A stretch of DNA of 64,000 nt from Labyrinthula sp. Ha (GCA_015227615.1 JAALGZ010000001.1:248001-312000); one strand, 5' to 3'; shown: positions 1-11,700, counted from the stretch's first letter. The notes: generated from the sequence alone by a model not told the origin. Made by a program: numbers and translations.

Positions 1-306
1 ATTATAGATATTTAGTTATTTTATTTTATCTTATATTTTCATGACCCCTTTTCGTGGATTTTCCCCTGTCTAACATCAAAACACGCTCATTGCCTCGAGT
101 TAAGTCTCTAATAGCTAGATGTGCTTGGCTATAAAAGCTCGTAGATAATATTAACTCTAACTAATTGGAGACAATATATTCATGAAATGATTCTAAACTC
201 TAGCCTTTTGTGTTATAATATAAGAGTCAGCCACTTTTTCCATACATTGCGAGTAAGACTTAAACTCTACAATTTCAACTCAAACCTCAATATTACATTA
301 CCCTAA
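1..306. other. Upstream flank of the MFS gene
   Basis: No gene is visible here. It is AT-rich leader DNA before the MFS transporter. It holds a single ATTGG (inverted CCAAT) near position 166, about 140 bp before the start codon, which may or may not be a promoter element. Confidence 0.5.
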
Positions 307-1626
307 ATGTTCCATTCCCTAGAAACCAGTTCGGACAAATTCAAAATGGAAAAGCTAACAAACTTCTTACTCAAGAGTAAGCAATCAGAAACAAAATTGG
401 ACCCCAAAACCATAAAATCAACCTTGCTTTCCCACTTTAATCTCTTTTTGTATGCTTTCACCTTTTGGCTGCAACAGCCTGTCCTTCCTTACCTCTCTAA
501 GTCCCTTGGATCCGATGGCGCTTCTTTTGGACTCCTTTACAGTTCCGTCTCCTTCATCTCCTTCCTAGGTGGACCTCTAATCGGCTCATTAATTGATTTG
601 AAAGGCGCAAAATATGGTTTACTTGTCGCTCAAGGGTCATCATGCCTAATGTACTTTTTCATGACAATTGCCGTATTTCAAAATTCATTGAAGAGTTTGT
701 TTTTTTCTAGAATATTTGGTGCAGGTCAGCATGCGATGATGTGTTGTCAAGCATCAATTGGATCTTTTGTTTCTCCTGAAAAAAGAACCGAAGCACTTGG
801 AATGTTGTCTCTAAGTTACGGAGTTGGGATGTTGTTTGGAAGTTTTCTTGGCGGTCATTTTTCAAATTACATTGGTTTTGAAGGAGTTTGTTTTTTAGCT
901 TCTTTATTTTCTTTCTTTGGTGTAATTTTAGATATTTTTTATTTTCCTGATTTAAAACAAAAATCTTCGAAAAAAGAAACAAAAAGTAATTTTGAAAATT
1001 GGAAAATTTTGAAACAGAAAAAAGTCCGTGAAGTTTTGATTTTTTCTTCTTTGATGTCTTTAAGCGTAGGCATTTTTAGAACTGCTTTAAGTTTATCTCT
1101 TACAGAATCTTCTTCTTTAGATCCTTCTTTTATGGGTGAATATATGAGCATAATTGCTTTTCTTGGTCTCTTAACAAATATCTTTCTAGTCAAACCACTT
1201 ATCAAAATGTTCAATTACAACTTTTTCTCTCTAACTTTTATCTCAATTCTTTTATTAAATATTTCTTCCTACGGAATGAAATTTTTTCTTGATTCTAAAT
1301 TAGGAATTTATGCTGTTTCTATTCCTATGTCGATTGGATCTACACTTTTTTATACTTTAACTACTTCGATGTTAAGTCTTTGTGGCACAGATGTAGATCA
1401 AGGTGCTGTTACTTCATTAGGACATTCTGTTCGTGCACTTGTTGGCTTAGTTTCTCCTATTTTAGGTGGATTCTTAATTGACTTTTCTGGATTTTCTCTA
1501 GTTGTAAATGTGACTATTATAATTTCATTTTTTGCTCTTTCACTGATGAAAATACTTTTTAGTGAAAGTTTTTTAACACTTAGTGAAAAAGTAAGACAAG
1601 AGAAAATGAAGAAAAAGGAACAGTAG
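307..1626 (+). CDS. MFS transporter, SLC22A18-like
   Basis: A 439-residue, 12-helix major facilitator superfamily transporter of a cell or organelle membrane. The N-terminal ~40 residues are hydrophilic, and hydrophobic segments run from about residue 43. The loop between helices 2 and 3 carries the MFS motif A as GSLIDLKGAKYG (residues 93-104). The stretch RIFGAGQHAMMCCQASIGSF (135-154) followed by EKRTEALGMLSLSYGVGMLF resembles the helix 4-5 region of the SLC22A18/TSSC5 (organic cation-like) group. A charged central loop (about 215-245) separates the two six-helix halves, and the C-terminus is lysine-rich. The start is the first ATG of the frame; a second ATG at residue 14 could also serve. 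The gene has no introns and ends 9 bp from the stop of the convergent LYR gene. The substrate cannot be told from sequence. Confidence 0.88.
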   Translation: MFHSLETSSDKFKMEKLTNFLLKSKQSETKLDPKTIKSTLLSHFNLFLYAFTFWLQQPVLPYLSKSLGSDGASFGLLYSSVSFISFLGGPLIGSLIDLKGAKYGLLVAQGSSCLMYFFMTIAVFQNSLKSLFFSRIFGAGQHAMMCCQASIGSFVSPEKRTEALGMLSLSYGVGMLFGSFLGGHFSNYIGFEGVCFLASLFSFFGVILDIFYFPDLKQKSSKKETKSNFENWKILKQKKVREVLIFSSLMSLSVGIFRTALSLSLTESSSLDPSFMGEYMSIIAFLGLLTNIFLVKPLIKMFNYNFFSLTFISILLLNISSYGMKFFLDSKLGIYAVSIPMSIGSTLFYTLTTSMLSLCGTDVDQGAVTSLGHSVRALVGLVSPILGGFLIDFSGFSLVVNVTIIISFFALSLMKILFSESFLTLSEKVRQEKMKKKEQ

Positions 1627-1635
1627 TTCAGTTTA

Positions 1636-1875
1636 TTATTTCTTGTTCTCTTTAGCTTCTAGTTCGTACATTAAATAATTACTTAATCCCCGAACAGCTG
1701 AAAACTTTAGTTCACTTATCTTTTCCTCACTTGTTTCATACTTATTTTTCTTAAATTCTTGTCGAAGAATATTTTTTATATTATTTGCTTTTGGACTATC
1801 TCCTGCAACATGTTTAATAAGTCTTAAACAATCTCGATATATTTCTACTGTTGTTTTTTCTATTTTTTGCGCCAT
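1636..1875 (-). CDS. LYR-motif mitochondrial protein
   Basis: A 79-residue protein of the Complex1_LYR superfamily. These are small helical proteins that bind the mitochondrial acyl-carrier protein and help assemble respiratory complexes or deliver Fe-S clusters. Visible are the (I/L)YR motif near residue 13 (VEIYRDCLRL), basic helices, the phrase FKKNKYETSEEKISELK, and a closing helix AVRGLSNYLMYE that is shared with fungal and plant LYR proteins of this length. Which member (LYRM9-like, SDHAF-like or other) cannot be decided. It is a single exon starting at an ATG. Its promoter is shared with SNF7, which starts 154 bp away on the other strand. Its stop lies 9 bp from that of the MFS gene. 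Confidence 0.82.
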   Translation of the reverse strand: MAQKIEKTTVEIYRDCLRLIKHVAGDSPKANNIKNILRQEFKKNKYETSEEKISELKFSAVRGLSNYLMYELEAKENKK

Positions 1876-2029
1876 ACATTCAATTGCCCAAAATTATTTC
1901 TTCTCAATAGGCCATATTGCCCACTTCGGGATAGGCCAGATGGCCCAGGTGATACTGCAGTTTCATTTGTTGGCCATATGACCCAAAAGTAAAAGAAACA
2001 AATTCTGATCGAAAATAAACAAAGAAGAA
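1876..2029. promoter_or_regulatory. Bidirectional LYR/SNF7 promoter with three 14-bp motifs
   Basis: This 154-bp gap between divergent start codons holds three near-copies of GGCCAKATKRCCCA: ggccatattgccca (1910-1923), ggccagatggccca (1934-1947) and ggccatatgaccca (1972-1985). The 14-mer caattgcccaaaat (1881-1894), next to the LYR start, recurs exactly at 5788-5801, upstream of the lectin gene. The motif identity is seen directly; a promoter role is inferred from position. Confidence 0.55.
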
Positions 2030-2861
2030 ATGTTTCGCGCAATAACTGGAAGCAGGGGGACAAAAGCGTCCAAAACTAAAGCTAAGAATGATAAAGCACC
2101 TGTGGGAAATTCAAATGATCCATTATCAGCATTAAAATCATTGAAACAGACCCAGGGTAACCTTGAAAAAAGGTAGATCAACATTTTGTTGTATGTGTTC
2201 ATAGAACGGCATTTCTACGAAAAAAAGCAGATAATCAACTAAAACTTGCACAAACTGCAAAGAAACAAAATAAAACTGATGATGCACTAATGCATTTAAA
2301 GAAACGAAAAATAATTGAGAATGAAATTACTACCCTTAATGCTACGTACAGTTTGTACCTTAAATTTACATGTATAGAATTTTGACATTAGATAAGCAGA
2401 TCCTAGGAATCGAAAGTGGTGCAGCAACTGTAGATGCGGTAAAAGCACTTAACTTAGCAAAAAATACTATGTCCAAGATTAATTCCAAAGTAAATTTCCA
2501 CTTAGTGTAGTTACTGGTTTAGGTGAACCCTGACCTGTTAGCAGAGTTGCTTGAAGATTTAGAAGATTTAAATGCAGATCAAGAAGAGATTAATGGAATT
2601 TTGACACAAGGTGTTACAGATGGTTTAGATGATCAAGATCTTCTTGATGAGTTAGAAGCTCTTGATGAACCAGTAGTTACTTCTCAAGTTGCTGCACCAG
2701 CACAAACGAATCAAATGTCTGATGCCGATGCTGAATTATTGAAGACTTTGACAGACATGAATGTTCCTAGTACTGAACCAATTACATTGCCATCTCCTAC
2801 TAAAACTCCTGTTTCTAAGGAAGAAGAAGAATTGCAGATGTTAATGGGATCAATGGTGTAG
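2030..2861 (+). CDS. SNF7: ESCRT-III subunit SNF7/CHMP4
   Basis: Encodes the main filament-forming ESCRT-III subunit, which remodels membranes in multivesicular-body sorting, cytokinesis and repair. Four exons are inferred: 2030-2172, 2205-2350, 2392-2489 and 2523-2861, separated by introns of 32, 41 and 33 nt. Splicing gives 241 residues. The basic N-terminal helices include KKADNQLKLAQTAKKQNKTD and MHLKKRKIIENEI. Then come the helix QILGIESGAATVDAVKAL and an acidic tail with LLAELLEDLEDLNADQEEI, the autoinhibitory and MIM-bearing region typical of CHMP4. The frame joins cleanly across all three introns, and the family alignment runs through each junction, which supports the model. The second donor is the weaker GTTTGT. 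The ENO4-like gene follows after 51 bp. Confidence 0.92.
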
Positions 2862-2912
2862 AGAGTTTTAAAAGTTAATCTTTTTTTTGTAAGTTTTGAA
2901 CAGTTTAATGTA

Positions 2913-4394
2913 ATGGAAAAACAAAGAAATAAAATCGAAAAGTACATGAAAGAACATGAAATTGTAGAAACTTTGAATAATTTGATGCATGAGGTTCTTT
3001 TACTTCAGCCTCCAGATCCATTTGAGATGCTTTCTTCACTTTATGCAGCAAAATCTGCTTCTAGAAGTGGGATTTTAGACCTGATTTGTTCTCTAGATGT
3101 GTCAAATGAAGAGGAAGTTGATGGAAAACTTAGTTTTTTGCTTTCATTAGTCACAAAGAAAGGTCACTTACCATCTAGATTTCAGTTTTTTGTCCCTGAA
3201 GAGGGTACTGAAGCACGAGAAAAGGAAAAGGTGTTTGTTTTAAATTTCATTAACAACACTTTAAAAAGTTCATTGCTTGATGTTGACCCAAGAAAAACCC
3301 AGATTGTAGATGAAAAATTGAAAAACTGGTTTGAAACCCAGGAAACAAGACCTTTTCTTAATGAAATTGAGCGGACTTTGTCGTTTTCATGTTTTGAAGC
3401 TGGATGTAACATCGGTGAAATCACGCCATCAATGGGGATGAGAAAGATTTGTGAGTTAGAAGAAACCATGAAGTTGCCAAATTTAAGCTTTGCGATGGGA
3501 TTACAGCAGTTAGATGATGCTAAAAGCCTGTTAGTAGAGGAAATATTTTGGATCTACGATAAACGTAGCGAATTAAGTAAGGTACGAAAAAGCATGAGGG
3601 AAATCAAGAACCAATTTTTTTTCTTTATGAACCAAAGATTGGAAGAAATTAAGCAAGATTTTTTACTTCGAAGGGATGAAAAAAAAGAGGAAAAACGAGA
3701 GGAGAAGGTGAATCTTGAAGAGAACACTTGTATTGAAGAAATTAGTTTTTCCTTGGTTCAAAAGTGGCATCTAGTTGAAAATTTGGTTCAGAAATTAAAT
3801 GAATTCTTAAAATTTGGTGAAAAAGAAGTTGTTTCAGAAATTAAATTTTTTGTTAAATTAAAAGAAGAAGCGCTTGATTTTCCTCATGAAATTGAAGTAA
3901 AGAATGAAGAGGAAACTAAAAACACCGAAGGAAAAAAAGAGAAAGAAACAGTAGGTGATGTAATCTCCACAGCTTTGAGGAAAAAGTTAGTTCAAGGCAT
4001 CATTTTACCAAGACATTTCAAAGAGGAAAATCTAGAATCTTTTTGTGGGATCTTTCCTCCCGAGACAATTTTTTTGTGCAATGGTTTAGAAAAACAAAAA
4101 GAAAATTTAATTTTTAGAAAATTGTTTTCAAGCAAAGATTTTTCCAGTGTTACGAAATTGAAACAAATTTTGTTGGCTGAGTGCAATCACGACAAAGAGC
4201 TAATTTACAGTTTAGATTCTACAAGTGAATGCGAACATGAAGACAAAATTCCTTTAGAATGTGTTCTTGGAATAGGAGACAAAGTTAAATTCATTTTAAT
4301 TCCTTCGGGTAAAACTGAAAAACAATTTTTATTCTTACTCCAAAAGCTTCAAATTAAGAACAGTTCTAATTTCACTTCTGAGTTAATTTGTTAA
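2913..4394 (+). CDS. ENO4-like pseudo-enolase with RIIa/Dpy30-like docking domain
   Basis: A 493-residue, lysine/glutamate-rich protein without introns. Residues about 9-47 (helix ETLNNLMHEVLLLQPPDPFE) look like an RIIa/Dpy-30 dimerisation-docking domain, which ties proteins to axonemal or AKAP scaffolds. The same kind of N-terminus opens vertebrate ENO4, the sperm-tail enolase relative. The last ~90 residues follow the order of the enolase C-terminal barrel: a strand YSLDSTSE where enolase has its SGETED segment, then ECVLGIGDKVKFILIPSGK where enolase has the VGLG...IKTG strand, then FLLQKLQ for KYNQLL. The metal-binding acidic residues and catalytic lysines are not recognisable, so it should be inactive as an enolase. 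The middle (about 250-350) is charged, probably coiled coil. The identification rests on pattern order, not on strong identity; a general flagellar scaffold is the alternative. Confidence 0.5.
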   Translation: MEKQRNKIEKYMKEHEIVETLNNLMHEVLLLQPPDPFEMLSSLYAAKSASRSGILDLICSLDVSNEEEVDGKLSFLLSLVTKKGHLPSRFQFFVPEEGTEAREKEKVFVLNFINNTLKSSLLDVDPRKTQIVDEKLKNWFETQETRPFLNEIERTLSFSCFEAGCNIGEITPSMGMRKICELEETMKLPNLSFAMGLQQLDDAKSLLVEEIFWIYDKRSELSKVRKSMREIKNQFFFFMNQRLEEIKQDFLLRRDEKKEEKREEKVNLEENTCIEEISFSLVQKWHLVENLVQKLNEFLKFGEKEVVSEIKFFVKLKEEALDFPHEIEVKNEEETKNTEGKKEKETVGDVISTALRKKLVQGIILPRHFKEENLESFCGIFPPETIFLCNGLEKQKENLIFRKLFSSKDFSSVTKLKQILLAECNHDKELIYSLDSTSECEHEDKIPLECVLGIGDKVKFILIPSGKTEKQFLFLLQKLQIKNSSNFTSELIC

Positions 4395-4449
4395 AAAATC
4401 CTAACACTCTAACTAAAACATTTACTTGACAAAATTACTTTTCATGCAT

Positions 4450-5725
4450 CTAAGCTTGAAAATCAACTTCGTACCTTGGAGATCCAATCTGTGGTTTTCC
4501 CCGATTTTGATTCAAATTTCTACTTGAACGTCTACCAACTGGTGTAGATTCTACAGATCTAACACTGTTTAAATCCCGTGATGAACCAGTTGGACCTAAG
4601 GGTGGAGGAACATCAAAAGTTTCCAAAGAAGTTTCACTGTTTCGATTTCCTTTATTAGAAAAAATCCCTGAAAATGCAATACTTCTAAATGTAAATCTGT
4701 TGTTTGAAGATCGAGTATGAAATGTACCTCGATTACCAACATCAAAAGAGGAATTTAAAGCTGGCATTGTAACTCCAGAAGGATGAACTGGTCCATTAAG
4801 TGCACTAATAGATTGATTTCCATCTAAATAGACAATGTCAAAATCACCTTGTTTTTTCTTACAGCAACAAAGTAAACAAGTCAAACAAGAACAACATCCT
4901 TTTTTTTCTTTTTCTTTATTTACTTGAGTATTTGGAGTTTGAGGACTTTGAGGCTAAAAAATAAAAACAAATAAAAATATACAGGTTCTCGTCTTGAAAA
5001 CACAGAATTTCTAAAAAGTGAAACACTCATTCTACTTCCAAGTTCCATCAAAGTTGCTGTAGTTTCTTTTAGAATAAGTGCTCTTTCATTTCTTTCATGA
5101 ATTAAACAAGCAAATAAACCAAATATTAACATTGTCAAAGAAATAATAATTATTAAAAAATTTGTAGCACTTATTTCTGGAATTATTGATCCCTTATTAT
5201 TTTCACATGCTTGAGAATTTTCTATACTGCAAAAAAAAGTTTGTTCATCTCCACAATTTATTGAATCTACATTGAAAAATAATCCAGTATTTGAATTAAC
5301 TCTAACTATAAAAATGAAATAAAAATAAAATACAAAACACAAGTTTGTGTAATATCATTAACCAGATTTTCTCCATTATCAACCCAAAAAGAAGGATCTA
5401 TACCAACTCCTTCATTATCTGTTCCATCTGAGAACTTAAAGTCATCTAAGTTTAAAACATCTCCTTCAGAAGATAGTCCAATAAATCCTTGAATAATGTT
5501 TTCTTCTTCCATAATATTTAATATTGCATTGAACTCCTCATTTGTTCGTACTTTTGCTAATATACCATCTCTTTCCACAACACAAAGTTGTTCAGCAGTA
5601 TTAAAAGCTTCTGGTTCTGTAAAAAAAACAAACTCTGTTCTTTCTACACAAAAACTGGTTTCTTGTGTGTGGACTTTTGGTAAAAGGAGAGTTAATAGAC
5701 TAGACGCGTATAAGATAAACTTCAT
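4450..5725 (-). CDS. C-type-lectin-domain transmembrane receptor
   Basis: Three exons on the minus strand (5725-5334, 5301-4983, 4953-4450) with introns of 32 and 29 nt give 404 residues. Residues 1-20 are a signal peptide (MKFILYASSLLTLLLPKVHT). A C-type-lectin-like domain follows (about 24-158) with the FIGL strand (81-84), FWVDNGEN (113-120) and cysteines 26, 48, 129, 147 and 155 in the usual pairing order. The EPN/QPD and WND calcium and sugar motifs are absent, so calcium-dependent sugar binding is unlikely. One membrane helix spans about 178-198. The cytoplasmic tail of ~200 residues holds GCCSCLTCLLCCCKKK (256-271), a likely multiple palmitoylation site, then a serine/proline/arginine-rich disordered end. 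The acceptor of intron 1 was chosen because it keeps Cys129 and the frame. The first exon start is the ATG that opens the signal peptide. It is convergent with the ENO4-like gene, 55 bp apart. Confidence 0.8.
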
Positions 5726-8700
5726 CGGGTTTGTATTTTGCAGTAGCTCTGTTCGTATTGAACTGTATTTCAATACTAAATACGTTGCAATTGCCCAAAA
5801 TAATATGCTGAACCTTAATGGTATGTAACGATAGAAAACAATTCCTATAATTATTACTATGGTTTTGAGAAGGGCGAAACGAGTTTAGGCTATAGAACAT
5901 ATAGTGGAAAATAATAAATATGGTTCTTTTTTAGTGGCCTTATAATATTACTGAACTTTAAGAGTCACTTAGTTATATCTCACTGCCCAAATATTCTGCT
6001 GGGTGTTTCTGTTCAAAGATTTTAATAAAATATTAAATAGATATTTTAGAAGAAGGTTTCAGAGAAGACGAAGAATGTTTAGAAGAACTTATCTGCTCAG
6101 AGAGAATGAAATTATTAGGTACAGGGTCAGATAATTTGTTTATTTAATCTCTTAAGTTCTTCAGTTTTTTTTCGGGTATCACCTAATATCAAATGTCAAC
6201 AAGAGAGTAAGCTTACAACAAATATGATATTGGAGCTTGTTCTTTAGCTTCATAGACGTGTGTGAGAGGTGACTGAGAGTCGAGCAGATTCAATTCTACC
6301 GTCATCCTGTAATATATTGAGTTAAGGGATTTGAAAATTTGGGTCTAACCTCTTAAACTTCAAGACCAACGCATAGTGCAGACTAGGATAGACTGGGACA
6401 ATGACGCAACTTTAGATTGTTACCTTCTGTATAAAGCGGAAGATACAAGTCTACTCAGAAGTAAATTCTAGAGCTTGACCAGTACGAACCACTATTTTCA
6501 ATCGTTAAAAGTAGAACCAATTATGCATGAAGGCCCCAACAGTTGGAGTTTTAGGCTGAAACCAGGGCGCGTTTTATTAGAGTACTCGGTCTTTTGCATA
6601 TAATAATTCAGGCCATGTCTTACGCTCTCTTTCTTCTGTTTCCAGCAAATTAGAGTGCATGTACAGCATTTGTATGAACCAACCCAAAACCAATATAAAA
6701 TGGAGCAATATGTGACATTATTAAATCGTCGTTCCATTAACTAACACCTATAAAGTTACAAGAAAGCACTAATTAAGTTATTAAATATCAAGGTGCTTAA
6801 GCAAAATTGTTCAGTTTTCCGCATCTGATCTACTGAAACATTCCTTTTTCATTTTTTTACACGTCCCGTAGGTTAGTTTCAAGAAAACTTCTGAACTAAT
6901 ACAAACAATAAGAACTCCACTTAGGCAATTTAGCCGCACTGAAGAACTGGAAATGACACTTTAGCCATTAGAGTTTATTCTTTATTTGCTCTTACTTAAT
7001 ACAATCATGTTGACTAAGATGAATTTTTTGTAGACTATCTCAGCCATGGTGCAAAGTATGGTTTTCTTTAAAATTGAGCAACTTGTAAACACAATCCTAT
7101 ACACCTGGTAAAACAGAATTTGGTTATATGTAAATATGCTGAGAAATAAAAAATTTTATTTTAATAGAGAAAGGGCAATCCTAAATAAATTTAATTTTCT
7201 GAGAATGACAAAAATCATTTCTATATTTGAATGTTAAAAAAAAATTGGTAAAGGTGGGCAAGTGTAACGAAACGGAATGTTCTCATATTTATTGGAGATT
7301 CTATCACTGGTAAAAATAATCAACCTAGCCCAATAAAACTGTAGTCCAAATTCTATAGAGGGCCATACATGTTTGAATAGCAACCATCGTTAGCCAATTA
7401 ATCCTGCTACCTTTTTCTAAACCATATTTTTATTGTTATCATTTTCATCTTCTTCAGTTGATAAATAAATTCGTTGCAGATCGAGTTTGTGGGATTACCT
7501 AGATAACACATTTAAATGGTGTTAGTCTTGTGTCAACACGACAGTCATTTATGGAGTTTAAGATAAATTGTGCCCTTAAATCATTGAAATTATACTTCAA
7601 TATAAAGTAAGATCGTCAGTTTTTGGTATCATCATATATGAAGAGGCTAGATTGGGTGTCAATTCTTATACACACGTAGAGATGCAAAGTGAGTTCTCAT
7701 TGTGAACTCATTCGGGCCTTTAAAAAAATATTTAAAGAACTGAGCTAGTATTAGGTAAACTCAATGCCATATTGAGTAAGGAGCTGTCTTGATTTGAGTG
7801 AGCGGAGAATGAGTTCCTCATTGAAGACTGGACTTAGGATCTGAGTGAGAAACTGACAGAGGGTTCTTGTGAACTTTGCAGAGAAATTAATCCCCCTCAA
7901 TGTTCTCCTCATTGATGATTTGAGCTTCATGAAAATAGTTTTAGGATCCTGAAAACTTCAAGAAATTCTTTAAAGAAGTTTGAGTTTGAGAATCTTCAAT
8001 TTCTCAATGAGAGATTTTCCTCAGTCTGCAGCCTTATACTCATTAGTATGATACACAGCAATGAGCGGTACCTGAGTGCAGAATACATTTCCCAAAAAAT
8101 AAATAACTAAAACAAATATTATACTCGAACTTAAAATCCCCATTACCCGGTGAATTTTAGATTAGATTTGATTAGTTTTCTTCAAAATACTCGTACTTTA
8201 ACATATATATATATATTGATTTTGTGAACAGACTCATGACGTAAAAATATTACAAATTGGCTTCGTATTTACCAAAGCTTCCACATCGGTAGCATAACCG
8301 ACAGATTTGAATGGAAAGGTAGCAAATGGTTATTATAAACATAACACGAGTGCAGTTAAATAAATTAAAATAAGATTCCAGGGGTCTAAGGCTTGTTGTG
8401 TACAAACGGTGACTATGAAAGAATGTCGCTAGCTTATTATTTACTACGACGCTCATCGCCATTATTCAACTCTTAAGAAAAGTAAACATGTTTCTTCAAA
8501 CTAGCTCAAATGAAAATAACTGACGTTTAATAGCTAAGTTAATCCGTAGGTTACAAGCCTCTCTACTCAGATAACACCGGAAGAAAATACGTTATGGATA
8601 ATTAAAAAATGCTATTCCAGGGACGCCTGGTACTGTTGCACCAAAAAGTACTCACTTATTAACAAGTAAGGGTAGAAATTTAAAGGCTTTGAAATAAATT

Positions 8701-11700
8701 AAAGTCTATATATCTCCCGTAAACTCGGATCAGTTATTCCTCTAAAGTTTCAGCTTTATGGAACAGGTTTCAGCTTACTGTAGCTGACATAGAAGCATAT
8801 TTAGATAGCACAGTGCGTATGGGCTGACAATATTTCATATTTCATGTAACTTGTTAGAACTTATAAGAACGAAGAAATAATATAAAAAAACACCGAGCTA
8901 TGGTATTTTTGAGTTTAAGCTATGTTTGTCGCCTTGGCTATGTATTTTGCAGGATATGAATTATGTAATCATGCCCCAAGTAATCGCGTACACAATATAC
9001 AAGTGTATAATAATTGGCCCAGTCTACACTTGGCAGAAAAAGAATTTTTTGCACCTTTATATCGCTAATAACACTACACCATTTTTTTTGGCAGAAAATT
9101 TAGCAAAACTTTCATGCACAGCCAACGAATCATTCTTGCAATATTCTTTCTTTTGAATTTCTGTACTCTTTGATGTGTATAGAGGGTTACGGTGTTAAAA
9201 CAAAAGTAATATTATATGGAAATATTGGCGAAAAACTGCTTTTATGAATTTCAAATTCATATTTTGAATATAGATTCATTTAGTTTCACCTTCGTAAGTT
9301 ATTTTGACAGCTTCTGACTCCATTTGTCATTCTCATATGTTTTATATGTAAGTGATTGTTCTATGTTAACGCTACTCTAAGTGAAATATAAATAATTTAG
9401 TAAAAGGATTTCAATACCTACTACTATTCTCTTATCTATCAAGATTATAAAAATAGATATAATACAGGTCATGTTGAGAATTAATTCCTGATCTAGGCAT
9501 AGAACAGGTCAAAATTCCTGTTCTTTTCTGAACTGCTAATTGAACATATGCGTTCGATAAGAATCAGTAAGTATCGTCAGATATTCTCAAAATAGAGAAA
9601 CATACTCTGTTTGTTTGTCTAGATTGCTTCTAAGATTTCTATTTACAAAATGTGACTGTTATCTAACTGTTGGGTGTTACCCGTCAAGACAATGTTTTTG
9701 ATCATTCGGAGAAGTGTGCAACATAACCAATTCTTGGGGACTTTCGCTAGTATAATCCAACTTCAAAGATAGGTAGCAAAATTCTACATGGATGATGCAG
9801 TAGCGATATCATAATAATTACAGTTGGTGTGTGTCTAAGTATAAACATAAAAAATATAGCACCTTCACTTTCCTTGGCTTCTTATACGAAAAAACATAGA
9901 TATTCCGCTTCCTGAAGAAGATAATATCTTGCTTACATACATATATGCGCCAACATTTAAACGTAACGTAGTAATCTATAGATATTTTTTGTTTGTATTA
10001 TTAACACAATGTAAGATTCAATTCAATTACAATAAATTATTCAACACGTACTATGATGTCACAATGAATATCTTTCCCATTTACATCAACACAGGCATAC
10101 ACCTTTGCCATTGCAGCTATTCACTTTACACCACGAGTTTATTGAGTATAGAGTACTATCTGATGAAAAACAATTTCAACTTTTACTCAATTTTTACCAG
10201 TGTAGTATTTGTTGATGATGTGCGTGTAAAGTAAGGAAGGGGTAAGACTTGACATGTTAGAAAAATCTGCTCCCTTTTATATTATATTTTATTTCTCCAG
10301 CAGAATTATTATCATCTATGTAGGAAATCAAGTTGCGAATAAAAAGATCTAGGAGCATGGCATAATACTAGCCTGGAATTATATCTGTTATTGCAAAACG
10401 AGAATTATACCTTCATATACTGTAGCAGGGCTTAGCATGCCTAAAATATATAAAAAAAATAAAATTTGTCAAGTACCTAACTTGCACAATAGTAACCGCA
10501 GGAACTACTTTGGGTTATTAATTATGAGTTACAGTATACAATTTAAGCTTGAGGAATAGAGAATATTTGAATTTAATTACCTGGCATGAAAGCGATATTA
10601 ATTATCCTTTGAGAATAATTTTCTTAAATTAAAACTAAATTCAGGGCAAGCATATTTACGCCCTCCTATGTGTATTTTTAGCTTTTGGCTATTTCACAAG
10701 CTAATATAAATTGAACGCTAGGATTAAGACTCACGATTTCTTTCAAGCAAACAAAATAAAATAAACCAGAATTAAGGACATAATCTGGAAACATCTGTTC
10801 ATCATTCTAAATGGAAATTGAATAAAAATATCCGTTTCATACATGAGCCTGAGGAATTGAAAGAATTTACCCCCGGCATTTGAAAAGATTAACTTATAAT
10901 ACCGTGAGGATATAGTATCGGTGAAACCTTAATGAAAATCTAGATAAACAAAAAATTGGGGAAATGAAAATTTAGATGGTACAATTAATAACAATTAAAG
11001 TAAGAAACCTAAGGCAGACCTAATGATATGCTGTGCTGGTAGCAAGCGGATTTAATCAGGAACTAAAGGCATAACTCAAAGTATCTTAAGAAGAAAATAA
11101 GTTAATATATTAATACATTCAGAAAAAAGGTATGATTCATTGTCTTGTATGTTTCTCAGTTTGGCTGAGAGGGAGCTATGGTTGAACAAAAGTTTTCTCT
11201 GTCAATTGTAGTTGGGTTCAAGATGAATAAGAGATTTTTGGGTGTACTGCTTTAGGATTGTACTTAACTCTAAACGAGAAAGCTGAACATCTAATAGTAA
11301 TCACAAATGTGCCAGTAATATTATTGAACAATATGACTATTCACCTATGACTAAATCCAGTGCCCTAAAGAAAAAATTATTACTTGGATAATTTCAGTAA
11401 AACAATATCATTAAGATATTGTAAGTTTTTCAAAACATTTTTCTTTAGCTCTAAGGTATAACGTGAACCACCTTTTCTAATATTACCAAAACTTAATAAT
11501 TGCAAAAAATCCCTGCTTTTGTTAGAAAAAGATGAAAATTGGGAGTATTACACAGAATGTTTTTCTTTTCCAAGTAATAATTCCTTTTACTCGTAATGTA
11601 CCACTAGGTCTTTATCTATGTAGTCTGTTAGCGTAATTTCAGCTGTTTAATGATTAGACAGAGTTTATTAGCTCTAATCAAGGGTTTTAATTTGTTTACG

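Noticed and set aside
9929-10234. 101-codon frame with TYIYAPTFKRN, faintly like a LINE endonuclease motif
   Set aside because: No other endonuclease or reverse transcriptase motif follows, and the composition is that of AT-rich chance frames.
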